DNA from: Monosporascus cannonballus
Lineage: Eukaryota > Ascomycota > Sordariomycetes > Xylariales
DNA length: 64,000 bases
Direction: 5' to 3'
Assembly: GCA_004154925.1 (NCBI GenBank)
Contig: QJNS01000089.1
Location: forward strand, 216,248-280,247
Positions 24,995-34,749 of this stretch are shown here, piece by piece; the first letter of the stretch is position 1, and each line of letters starts with the position of its first letter. A program made the position numbers and the translations under genes. The notes below the pieces were generated by a model, which saw nothing but the letters and a program-made list of their open reading frames with translations, made no database searches and was not told where the DNA came from.

Positions 24995-25416
24995 TATTAC
25001 AAAAGCAAAAATTTCTATTTCGAAAAAGACCTATTTTTAAAGCCTAACGCAAATCCGTTTCGGCTAAACCCCGAATAGAGAAGTTCGACATTCGAAGTAA
25101 TCTAATTAATTTAATTAATTTAAGTAATTTAAGTAAGTTAAAACCAAATTGTATAAATTTATAATATATTTATTATAAAAAGAAGATATATAATTTACCA
25201 GTTTTTTATATTAATAACTACCTATTTGATTTCGCATTTTAGTTATTAATTTAAGCTTTTAATTAAAGACATCGGTTTTTAATTAAAAGAAAAGCTTAGA
25301 AAGTTTTTTACAAACAAATTACTAGATTATTTTTCGCTTTATTATTATCTAAAAATCAAGACCTTTGTTTGGATACTTTTTATATCTCTAGGTAGATGTA
25401 TAACAGGTTCGTTACA
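24995..25416 (+). repeat. 3' LTR of Gypsy element G1
   Basis: Direct repeat of the 5' LTR. It begins TATTAC (TGTTAC after G-to-A) and ends GGTTCGTTACA. The target duplication TATTT follows at 25417. Confidence 0.8.
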
Positions 25417-25467
25417 TATTTTAATTATTTTTTCAGCGAAAATAACGTATTATTCAATAATACCAAT

Positions 25468-25592
25468 TAATATAGCAGGTCCTAGGGACTGGATGATTAT
25501 AAGACTTTTGTACTATATCTATTGATTGACAGCGTCTTCGCTATCTCTCTTCTTCTAGAAATCAAGCCATTACTACCAAATCTTGTATATCA
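25468..25592. repeat. Second copy of the 128-bp LTR-like element
   Basis: About 125 bp beginning TAATATAGCAGGTCCTAGGG and ending TATCA, clearly the same sequence as 24366-24493 with transitions. No convincing target duplication is seen (CCAAT before, CTAAA after). It lies outside G1, in what should be the continuation of the older element G2. Confidence 0.6.
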
Positions 25593-26110
25593 CTAAAAAT
25601 ATATTTAATTTTTCTTTTCGCAAAAGATTAATAATAAATATAAGAAAACGATCGTTAAATATTTACGTCGAAAACGGCGCAAATACTTTTTACTCGTTTG
25701 ATGTTTTTTTAACAAAAATTACAAGAAAATAAGTTACAAAATTAAAATAATATTATTATTATCCGATAGAAATTCCGAAGAGCGGGCTTAAAAAGTATCC
25801 GCGTTAACCGTGAAAAAATCGATACCAAATTAATAAGAAATTAATTGTAAGATTTCTTACAAAATAATAACGAAAGAATTACATTTTTATATATATTTGA
25901 TAAACTGTATTAATTTCAAATTTAATATTAATTCAAATTGTTTTAATTTATGCGTTACGTTAATAAAAGATTTATTAAAAATCGAAGAAAATTTATTTTA
26001 CCTTTTTGGAAAACATAACATTTCTTAAAACTCTTAATTTTACATTTATCCATAGCTTCGATTCAAATAAATTTTTAAAACGCCTCAACGAAATCGAACA
26101 CGAACTTACG

Positions 26111-26533
26111 TGTAACGAACCTGTCATACATCCACCTGGAGGTATGAGCAGTATCCGAAATGGGGTCTTGATTTGCAGGTAACAATAGGGCGAGGAATGA
26201 TTCGGTGGTCTGTTCGTTAAAGAGATTTAAAGACTCTTCCCTCAATTAGAGAACGGTGCAATTGCCTCTTGATTGAAAGCTTAGATTAATAGCTAAAGAG
26301 CGAAAAACTAAGTAGGTGGCTATCTACATAGGAAAGCTGAAGTCTTATACTTCCTTCCATTCTATTGGTGTGATACTGATCTCTTGGATCTGTTAGATCA
26401 CCTAGATCACTGTGATCTATGTGATCTAATAGATCGGTTAGATCACTCTAAGTCACGTGACTTAGAGTGTGGAGCTTTTCCATTTCTGCAGCCCAGGGGC
26501 CTCCAGAACGGGTCCACTCGGGGATCCGTAACA
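26111..26533 (-). mobile_element. Nearly unmutated solo LTR of the G1 Gypsy family
   Basis: 423 bp flanked by the 5-bp target duplication TTACG (26106-26110 and 26534-26538). It begins TGTAACGAACCTG and ends CGTAACA as written, and it aligns along its length to the reverse complement of both G1 LTRs, so it is in the opposite orientation. It shows the sequence before RIP. Near one end it has a cluster of GATC motifs (about 26387-26444) and a 26-bp perfect palindrome (26444-26469) centred on CACGTG. Both are erased in the RIP-mutated copies. No internal element sequence flanks it, so it arose by LTR-LTR recombination or is all that remains. Confidence 0.85.
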
Positions 26534-27450
26534 TTACGGAACAAACTCAGAACTTATATTTATAAATTAATAATATTGTTATCGAATAATAATAAAATAT
26601 AAAGTTTACTTTTACGATAACCATATTATTACTTCAAAAAAATCTATTTATCGGTATTTTTTAAAGCCTTATTAACTTTATAACAATAAGCCGATATACG
26701 AATTATAGTTATAATATAATGAAAATACGAAATTTTTCGAGCAGTTTTAAAACAAATTATCAACGAAAAAAGAATTAGTAAAAAATACTTATAAAATATG
26801 CGTTTAATTTTTTCAAAAATATTTATTTCGAAAAGATGTTAAAAAATTAGTAAAAAGTTATACTAAAAATATAAAAAATCGAAATAAAACCGAAATGTTA
26901 GTAAATACTTATTTCGCTATTAACTAATAATAGAAATATATAAAAATTCGTAAAGAATTTTAAAAGAATTCGTTATAAATAAATAACAATTATATATTGG
27001 CGAATACGAAAATAATAAAAAGAAATTAAATTTAAAAAACAAGGTAATTTATATATACTAACAATAATATGCCCAAAAACGGTAAACATCTTTTATTGGC
27101 AAAACTCTCTATACTTTAGTTATTTTGCTATAATGTTTTTTAAATATATTATTTAAACAGATTTATACAAAATATATTTTATTATTTATTATTATATATT
27201 TTTATTCGGCACCAAATAATTATAATCCTTTAATACGAATATTTTTTATTTATAATATATAATAAAATTGTTTTATTAAAAAATTGAAAAAAAAATCCAA
27301 AGAGAAAAAAAACCTTATTAACGGCCAAAAAAATATACGTACTACTAGGGGGACGTTAAGCTTTTTATATGTTATTCTTACGTAATAATTACGGGGTCGT
27401 TACGGTGTAATTGTTTTATAGGTAGTTGCTTACTTCCCTCTCAGGGAAAA

Positions 27451-28808
27451 AGAGCAAGTTTCAGACTGGTCCTTAACATACCCGTATTGTTCCTCTCACT
27501 CTGATCCCAAAACATTGACAGTATACCCCTGTGCCACCACGCCCCCCATGCCCCGCCGTGCCCGACCATGTCCGATTCTGTATGTTATCTGAAAGCTTAC
27601 GACGAACATGAACACCCGTACTCTTTGCCGGCGTTCCAAACAGCAGTCCGCAATTATATTTGATATATATTTATAAACTTAAAGCATTTCTCGAAAAGCT
27701 TAAGTTAGATATTATATGTTATAGAATTTGGAGGGAAATATTCTCCGCCATCCACACAGAAACGCGAAATAGTAGTTACCTACCGCAACGCCCTTTCCAT
27801 TGCAACAACTTCTTCAACCAAGCTAAACTTTATTTATTTCCCAGTTGCTGCCTTATTCCCGAATCCAGGACCATTTTAATTCTTCGCACATTGTTATTTA
27901 AGTGGGATCATAGCCGCAGAGCGCTGAGCCCATGGCTAATTGAGGGGTGGCAATATTATCGACGTGGTAAAATTCAAAACCTAACAAGCCGAGAAGAGCA
28001 AGGCTTAGTCGATAGTTTCATCATACTTACTGATGCAATTTCCTATTTCGAAACTAGAAAGCTCAACCTAAGGTAATTTGATACCGTCTTAATTATGATA
28101 TGTACACCGCAGGTATGATGGGAGAGACTCATTAAACAACCCCCTGGAGTTTAAAGGAGGAGTTGGACAAAAAGAAATGTAAAAATTCAAGCTTGCCCAA
28201 AGACTCGAACCAAGGCTATATGAGTATCTCCCGACTTATGCTAGCCCTCCTGGCCCAAGCCCGCTGCATAACATTGCTAGCGTGCCGCCACTACTATGCC
28301 GCTCAACTGGAAATGAACATAGTGATAAGCAGTGAGTAAGGAGAGCCTGGCAGCGGCCCTCCATTCGCTACACCCACGCTTTCACTCTCGTCCTCACACC
28401 AACATCACCTAGCCAGGCTTTGACAAGCCCTGCACGGCTACAAAATAGTCAGACATAGAAGGCAGTGGACATCAAGACAGCCCGTCCTCGGCCAGCAGCC
28501 TGAGCGTCCGACAGCTAGTGGTCAACCAGGACTGTGTGAATACTTTCGGGGCGTGAGCTCCATTCGCATAACTATCCTGTGAAAATAACTAGTCCTAATC
28601 CTCGCCGGAACAGACCGCACACTATGATGCCTAATCCCTTAGAATTTCCTAGTCAGGGGGGCCTTGAGCTCCATGCTCCACTTTGCTAGGACCCGTGTTG
28701 CCTTTGCCCACCCACCGACCAGTTGACTTATCCCCCCATTTCGCCACTAATCCTCTTCGGAATCGCTGTCGCTGAGGTAGACTCGTGGAAAGCCGATGCT
28801 GATGCTCC
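27451..28808. other. Intergenic region at the right edge of the AT-rich block
   Basis: Composition returns to normal around 27400-27450. A 138-codon frame at 27660-28076 starts with TTG, has no internal ATG and resembles nothing I know. It may be a gene remnant. No RNA gene or repeat ends were recognised. Confidence 0.5.
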
Positions 28809-29705
28809 TCATCGGTCTCCACGTCCGGCCATAGACTCACGCTTAGGCCCCATACTTCCGTCCTTATAGGTGCCATCCTCCTTCACCCAGCGGTAATGGT
28901 GCACCTCGGGGGTTCCTCGTTTATGGCCAGTCCACTTAAAGCACCAAGAGTCACTATCAAGGCGCTTACTATCGAGATATTCACTGAAGCCCCTGATTGT
29001 GGGATCATTTACAGATGCGGTGATGGTGATACGACGCAGGGGATCGGGGATCTTGAACTGCAGGACTTCGAAGTCACGTGGCGCATTCCTCAGTTCCCGT
29101 TTGAAGATATCCGGGTAGCGATTCTTGGAGGACCCGTAGGCCCAAATGCTTTTGTAGAGCTCCAGCCCCAGCTCGAAGCCCCCATCTTTGCCGGTCGGAG
29201 AGTCGAGGCGCCTTTGGGCGTAGTGAGCAAGCTGTGCCAGTGTCTTTATCCATTGCTGCCTGTCGTGGTAGAAGACCAGGCGGAGATTGTTGAGCTTGGG
29301 ACACGAGTTCATGGTTTTCCAGATGTAGCCCAGCTCCCCGATGCCCTGCTTCACGTGAACCTCGAGATTCGTGATGAACTGACATGCGACATTGCCCAGG
29401 TCCTGCAGGAAGTTGCCCTTCTTGGACAGGTCGACAACATTGATGATGTTTCGGGAGAAGAGGAACTGGGTAACTTCGGTACGAATCCTCTTGCACGTCA
29501 GAAGTAGATTCAAGGCATCGGGATACGACTTCTTGACGTAAGGCAGTGGGTCATAGAAGTTCTCAGGATCGAGGAAGATCCGCTCATCGCTCGGCAAAGC
29601 GTGCCAGTAGATCTCCAATCGGATCTCGTCAGCCAATGCGAGGATGGGAAATGCTTTGTCCATGTTTCTAGACATCCAGAAGGAGCTGAGAGACGGTGAG
29701 CCCAT
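28809..29705 (-). CDS. 2EXR/F-box-like fungal protein
   Basis: Single-exon gene of 298 codons from ATG 29705-29703. The N-terminus reads FPILALADEIRLEIYWHALP, the pattern of the short F-box-like 2EXR domain, which is widespread and highly expanded in ascomycetes. It is followed by the usual LLLTCKRIRTEVTQFLFSRN helix about 45 residues later and an INVVDL strand. The remainder (LEVHVKQGIGELGYIW..CPKLNNLRLVFY) fits the irregular beta-rich continuation of these proteins. No signal peptide or membrane helix. The family is presumed to act in protein-protein contacts, but no member activity can be inferred here. A second in-frame ATG (MSRNMDKAF) could be the real start. It lies alone between the repeat block and the carboxypeptidase gene, a normal setting for this fast-evolving family. 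Confidence 0.7.
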   Translation of the reverse strand: MGSPSLSSFWMSRNMDKAFPILALADEIRLEIYWHALPSDERIFLDPENFYDPLPYVKKSYPDALNLLLTCKRIRTEVTQFLFSRNIINVVDLSKKGNFLQDLGNVACQFITNLEVHVKQGIGELGYIWKTMNSCPKLNNLRLVFYHDRQQWIKTLAQLAHYAQRRLDSPTGKDGGFELGLELYKSIWAYGSSKNRYPDIFKRELRNAPRDFEVLQFKIPDPLRRITITASVNDPTIRGFSEYLDSKRLDSDSWCFKWTGHKRGTPEVHHYRWVKEDGTYKDGSMGPKRESMAGRGDR

Positions 29706-30685
29706 ATCCGACGGACTTCGGTATCAGAGTGACTTACGTGAGGTAGTCTACTAGTGCCAACGGAGTGTTGAGTTTAATAATAGCGGTAGTAGATTAAAGA
29801 CCATGCATCGTGAGATTGTTGCGGTTTCCCCTAACTCGACGGGGCAAATCCTCTGGGGATTTTGAGAACGCGTCACGTCAGCTTGTGAATGAGAAGGTTG
29901 ATCGCGGAGTGCAGGAAATGGCTACAAGAAACCGTGTGGGTAAGCTGGGCATCAAGATATATGTAGGCAATAAGGTGGAAGTTGAGGATGGAAATTTGCT
30001 GATAGTGGAGATGGGAAATACGAAAATGGTTATCAAGAGTATGGAATGATTCGGAATCTCGAGCCTCGAACCGGATTAGGCAGAAGTCATTGAGGTGCTG
30101 CTCTTTGGAGAATGCAGCCATCATATTGTAGGGCTGACATTTCGGAGCGAGAACTAACAAGCGTCCAAGGTTGCCTAACTACGCGCCAAGGCAGCACCAA
30201 AAATCGAGGCTGCAACGGTGTGAGGCTGCATCCAATGATCTGGAGGATACAGGGTGCAGGGAGCTGCGTTGCGCAGTGAATACACGTACGTTAGTTATAA
30301 TGTCTTTGCTCGCAATGTCTACAACTATGTGGTGGCAATCTGTAGGAAGAATGTTCCATGAATCAATGTACCCAACATCGCTATAAAGTAACATATACAT
30401 AGGTAAGGCATCTATCTATGCTTGGGAATTCCTTCTTTTTACCCCACAGTTAGTACAAGAACGCAATAGGACACGACTATGGCCAAAAGCCGTTCAATTC
30501 GTCCGTTACCCTGCCGGGGGGAGGACGGGTTGATGTTTTTTGAAAACTTGACAACTGCTCCTTTATTTTTGAAAATCAATTTATTTGAAAAGATTAGTTG
30601 AGTGCCGAAAAGAACAGTTGTCGCGTATCCAAACACCCCTCCGCCTACAATGCATGCATCACTTATGGCTGAATTCCGCCGCATG
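29706..30685. other. Intergenic, nothing recognised
   Basis: Only short frames without conserved text. Likely holds the 5' region of the 2EXR gene and the 3' region of the carboxypeptidase gene. Confidence 0.5.
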
Positions 30686-33103
30686 TCAGGGACCTACGGC
30701 GGCAGGTCTGACAACCACATCGTCTTCTACAACCGCGGTGCCCCCTCGCAAGGCTTCCAGTTGCTCCGGGGTGCACTGCGACATCCGAGTCAGTAATTGC
30801 TCGTCTCTTTCAACTAATCTGGCCAGTAGCATGCAGTTGTAGGACGTATCTGGGGAGCCATGACCCCTGAAAGACCCCAAGATGGGATGTTGTACTCGCG
30901 GGGACGGGAGAACCAGGAGTGAGGAGTCTGAAGATGCTTACCGAGAGCTGGAGAGGTGCTTGGAGGACGTAACAAACCGGGTCTGGCTGCGACGGCAGCT
31001 CGTTCTTTACGTCGAAGACGGACGCAGGGCCTTGGCTCTCGTAATCGGGGCTGTCGGCGCGAGAGACCGTTCCGGTCGCGACGTCTTGTGCGAAGACAGT
31101 CCGCATGAAAATCTGGTACGCCGTTTCGGGCTGGTAGCTCGAGACTATTCGGAAGCGGCCGTGGCAGAAGAAGAAAGATCGCGATGGTCTAAGTTGGATG
31201 AAGGACGTACCCTGATGACCGGCTTGGAACACCCGCGAGAAGGAGAACTTCCCCTTCTGCCTGACCATACCACCGACATAGCTTTCGTTGGTGGAGATCT
31301 TCTCGTAGCCTGCCGCGTGGAATGCAGAGCTCTCCCTGTATTCGGCGGCCAAGCTGACGGCTTCTCCCGCAACCCCTGAACTAGGTCAGCCACCCCCCCC
31401 CCCTGAACGGGATCGGACTTGGCGTTGACGACCTACAATTGCAGCGGAAATCGCGATCGCCGTGAATGAGAGCCACCTTGACGCCGTCATCAAGTAGAGA
31501 CTCGATATCTTCGAGAAACCCACCATACACGAAGTCACCAGTCATCATGAAACCTGGAGACACGTTAGGACTGTGGAGCTGCGGACAGACACACGGAGCA
31601 TGCACGAGCACACTCACCCGTTCCGTCTGGGGTACTACTCTGCGTATAGTCCACCTCCGCTCCAAGCGCCTCTAACACCCACTTCTTGGTGAGATAGCCG
31701 GCGGAATAGCTTGTCGGGAACGACATCGGCATTAGGTCAGCTATGTCAAACCAGTTACCCTGCGGATGGGGTTAGCTAAGTCTCAACCCACACGATTTCT
31801 CAGAACTAACACCCGAGAGCGTCGTATGCAGCGTAGACGTTCGTCCAACAGTACTCGAACGCTGCTCCGCAGGCCTGCGTCACGGCCCCGTCGGACCCGT
31901 CTTGATCACGATACCCGTTCGGCGTAAGGGCCCTACACGCGTCGATCTGCTCCTTGCAGCCGCCGGGGCGGGTGTAGTTGGCATACGCCGAGTCGACGCC
32001 GAGTCGGCGACGACTGGGTCGTATGCTTGGATGCCGTACGTGTTGTTGATGGCAAAACTAGGGAAGTACCGGCCTTGGATATCGAAATCGATGATTCCGT
32101 TGATGATGTCAACGCTGTCCACATCGATGTCGAGATAACCGTCTTCCTGGCAGCCTCTTCGCGTCACCCCGTTGGCTGATTTCTTTTCTGCGGTCGAGCG
32201 CGTGTGTATGAGGTTTGCGAGCGCCGGGGCGTAGTGTCCACCGCTATGCATATGTTAGACTGACGCTTTATTGTTCGAGTCTGATCACGCACTAGGATTG
32301 TGCCCAGACGCTAATCTTGTCACGCCGGTACTGCTGGAACCTGTGCTCGTGTCAGTTCGCTCTTGACTCGGCATCGTGATAACTCAGCGTACTCCTGCAT
32401 CCAGGCCTGTGTGAACTCCCACAGAACCTCTACCGCTGATGCCGTGGTTACGGGGGCCTCCGTCGCGTCCTGGCTCGCAAACACGCCTTCTCGGACCGTG
32501 TAATTCGAGGAACCGGAAGACCGGCCGCCGACCGCGATCGCACCGGTGATCATGTCGACCAGCCCGGGCGTCGCCTCGTCGTAGCTGAACCCGGCCTGCA
32601 CCGGCTGGTCGATGTAGAGCAGGTTGACGTGGTTGTTCCACGACCAGGGGTTCGGCACCGTGCTGTTGGAGTCGGGCTGCACGACGCAGGGGCTATTCAC
32701 CTCCAGCGCCTGGTCGATGGACGGCGCGCCGGGCCCGCCCTGCAGCCAGATGCTGAGGGGCGCCTCCCCCGGCGAGTCGCGCGCCTCGAAGCACCAGAAG
32801 AACACCTTCTGCGCGTAAGGCTGGCGCGGGGTGGATGGGAGCGTCACGTAGCCGCTGTACGATTTGACGCCGGGGGTCGTTTCGCAGATGCCCGGCTAGA
32901 GAAGGCTGTCAAAAGAACTCCGAAGAGGCGTGGATTACAAATTTGGGGGTGGATGGGGGGAGGAGGGGGTCAGTTTCACTTACCTCTTTGTAGGTGACCT
33001 TGATGCTGTCCGTGGTATTCGACTCCGTCACGGCGGCGGAGGCACATGACAATGCGCCATATACTGCCAAACCACGGCCGATAAGCCGACCGAGAGATGG
33101 CAT
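30686..33103 (-). pseudogene. Secreted serine carboxypeptidase (peptidase S10), frame apparently broken
   Basis: ATG 33103-33101 opens a signal peptide (LIGRGLAVYGALSCASAAV). Exons on the minus strand: 33103-32984, 32895-32393, 32340-32293, 32243-about 31804, about 31755-31647, 31553-31437, 31375-31211, 31144-30942 and 30775-30686. Family landmarks are in order: PGICETTPGVKSYSGYV, APLSIWLQGGPGAPS, SWNNHVNLLYIDQPVQAGFSYD, WAQSYGGHYAPA (nucleophile Ser), HGDRDFRCN/W across an intron (Asp), FSRVFQAGHQ (His) and a C-terminal CTPEQLEALRGGTAVV. All three catalytic residues are present. The frame breaks at 31985-32006, where an 11-bp unit (ACGCCGAGTCG on the plus strand) is present twice in tandem. 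Removing one unit restores ADSAYANYTRPGGCK and the text to AYDALG. The next exon (NWFDIADLMP) is also one base out of phase. So it is a recent pseudogene, or the sequence has errors here. An active enzyme would trim C-terminal residues from extracellular peptides. Confidence 0.75.
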
Positions 33104-34749
33104 AGTGACCGATTTGGAGATCTGTGAAATTGCCTCATGTGTCACGCTCTACGTCCACTGCAGTGAAAACTCCAGGAGATGTGATGATTCTTTTACGCCG
33201 AAGTCGAGTATGTGAGTACTGAAATACGATTAAGCGGGAGATCGGCCGATCCAATATATAGAGTAACCCGTCTCCTCCAGGCTCCGAGAAGAATGCATGG
33301 GTATAATCACCGCTGGTGTAAACTGACGATAGAGGTGCCCCATAGCGGTCATCTAGCAGCAAATTGCATTCATCTGTACAGGTTGCTATGCAACCCCATT
33401 ATCGCCGCTACATAGATAGCCACCTCTGCATACCTTGGTGTATAGAGTGCTGCCTTCATCAGCAATCCTACGAAACGCGCGTATGACATCAAGAGCAAGC
33501 CAACCTGGGTTGCGAGTTCGGAGGAGGCCGCGTGGAAGGCTGAGTTCCGCCGTTGAGGGGGGACAATGGAATATGTGGGGTTGCATCATCTGAGCCTCTC
33601 AGCCTCATTAGCCCTACGAGCGGTGCTAGTATACTACAAGACAGGTTGATTGCCTAAACCAGTCCGGGCGCCGATGCTATATTTGGACTACCTGTCTACC
33701 TACTTAGCGAGAGCTCTTGAAGGAAGGCGAGAACCCGGTGGCCTGTTTGTAGGACCAAGAATTATGGGAACGGGTTATCTGGTTATGGACTAGGACAGGC
33801 CGGATCATATAAGGGTCTGCCAACGTAAACTCTTCGAAATACCTCGACTCCCCCCCGGCTCTCCAACCAACTGGTTAACTCGAGTTACGCGGTATAACGC
33901 CGTATAACACCGTATGAGTGACTACCTTGAAGTTATTCACTACTTAAATGCTAGTACTGCACAGGTACATCCGACTATAACTCTACTAGAATGATTGAAA
34001 TACCCTAGCCCGGGTGTTGATGACCGGACGGTGGTCCCGATCCCGATAATCACCTGTGGCGGCCAAAGGAAGGAAACATAGAGAGGGGCTGGGGGAGAGC
34101 GAGGCTCATAGGATATACTCTCTGGAACGCAGTCGGGAGGTTGATTAAACTATCGGGTCAGGTCTGGAGTTGGATAGGGGCATATCCAAATCAGATCTAG
34201 GACACCGAGACCCCCGAAGTTGCTGTCATATATCTCATACCACAATCAACTTCGAATGGTACCAATCGCGGTGATGCGCGGTCGGCAGGGAATTCCTCGT
34301 GGAGTAGAGTGTATACGGCACCGCAAATCCCTGGATTTGGAGAGTGAGAAGAGACATGAGGAGGCAGAATAAACAGTGTTACCATTGGGGAAAGATATGA
34401 GATGATGACTAAGCGCTACTCAAATATATAATTCAAAGGTGATATGCTGATAGAGTTCACTATGTATGCAATTATGCGTACGAGGCAGCGGGCATTGCAT
34501 ATATTCACGAATTAACCAGTTTTATGCAATGGCGGGTGTATCGAGTAAACGCTGTAAAACTCGGAACGCGTCAAGACGCGTCGCTATCAATTAAACAATT
34601 TACGTGCGAAGTTGAGCCCCTCCACCCTCTACCCACCATCATCAACATCGACCCCAATGACACAAGACGGCCAGGGCCTCGCCAGATAACCGCCAGTTTT
34701 TTTTCTTCTTTTTTCTCTTTTTAACTATTACTACAACAGCTCGACAAGA
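33104..34749. other. Intergenic region between the divergent carboxypeptidase and primase genes
   Basis: No gene recognised. It must hold both promoters. A T-rich stretch (34698-34724) lies just upstream of the primase ATG. Short frames at 33386-33589 and 34197-34385 show no conserved sequence. Confidence 0.5.

Larger units (their letters stand above)
15359..25416 (+). mobile_element. Ty3/Gypsy LTR retrotransposon 'G1', RIP-mutated, with nested insertions
   Basis: Two direct repeats of about 427 and 422 bp (15359-15785 and 24995-25416) flank the element. Both outer sides carry the 5-bp direct repeat TATTT (15354-15358 and 25417-25421), a target-site duplication. A purine run (AAAAAAGAAAATAA) lies just before the 3' LTR. 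Plus-strand pol remnants appear in canonical order: the end of reverse transcriptase about 20850-21200; RNase H about 21310-21537 (ending YYLLAELKKPFDI) resuming at 21912 (FNFKIYY); the integrase zinc-binding and core region about 22790-23460 (KLRRKI, KLFISKF, FFKQIGIKLKFSTTYY, LNQTLKQYFRNYVNY); and a post-integrase segment about 23500-23900. Four insertions split it. Removing them leaves about 7.2 kb, a normal Gypsy length. Confidence 0.85.
4580..27450. other. RIP-mutated, AT-rich transposon nest
   Basis: About 22.9 kb of strongly AT-rich DNA lie between normal-composition genes. Wherever transposon protein remnants can be followed (see the Gypsy and pogo entries) the damage is dominated by G-to-A/C-to-T changes: Trp and Gln codons are stops, Asp is often Asn, and paired repeat copies differ mainly by transitions. 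This is the known outcome of repeat-induced point mutation in Pezizomycotina. The block has no intact open frame longer than about 75 codons. Small islands of normal composition (7190-7330, 10683-10868, 22440-22640, 26111-26533) are either unmutated insertions or sequences too short or unique to be hit. Functionally this is likely constitutive heterochromatin, which is an inference. Confidence 0.9.

Noticed and set aside
27660..28076. 138-codon frame at the right edge of the AT block
   Set aside because: It starts at TTG, has no ATG and shows no family resemblance; left as a possible remnant only.
28896..29507. 203-codon plus-strand frame opposite the 2EXR gene
   Set aside because: The minus-strand frame carries the conserved 2EXR text; this one is its complement.
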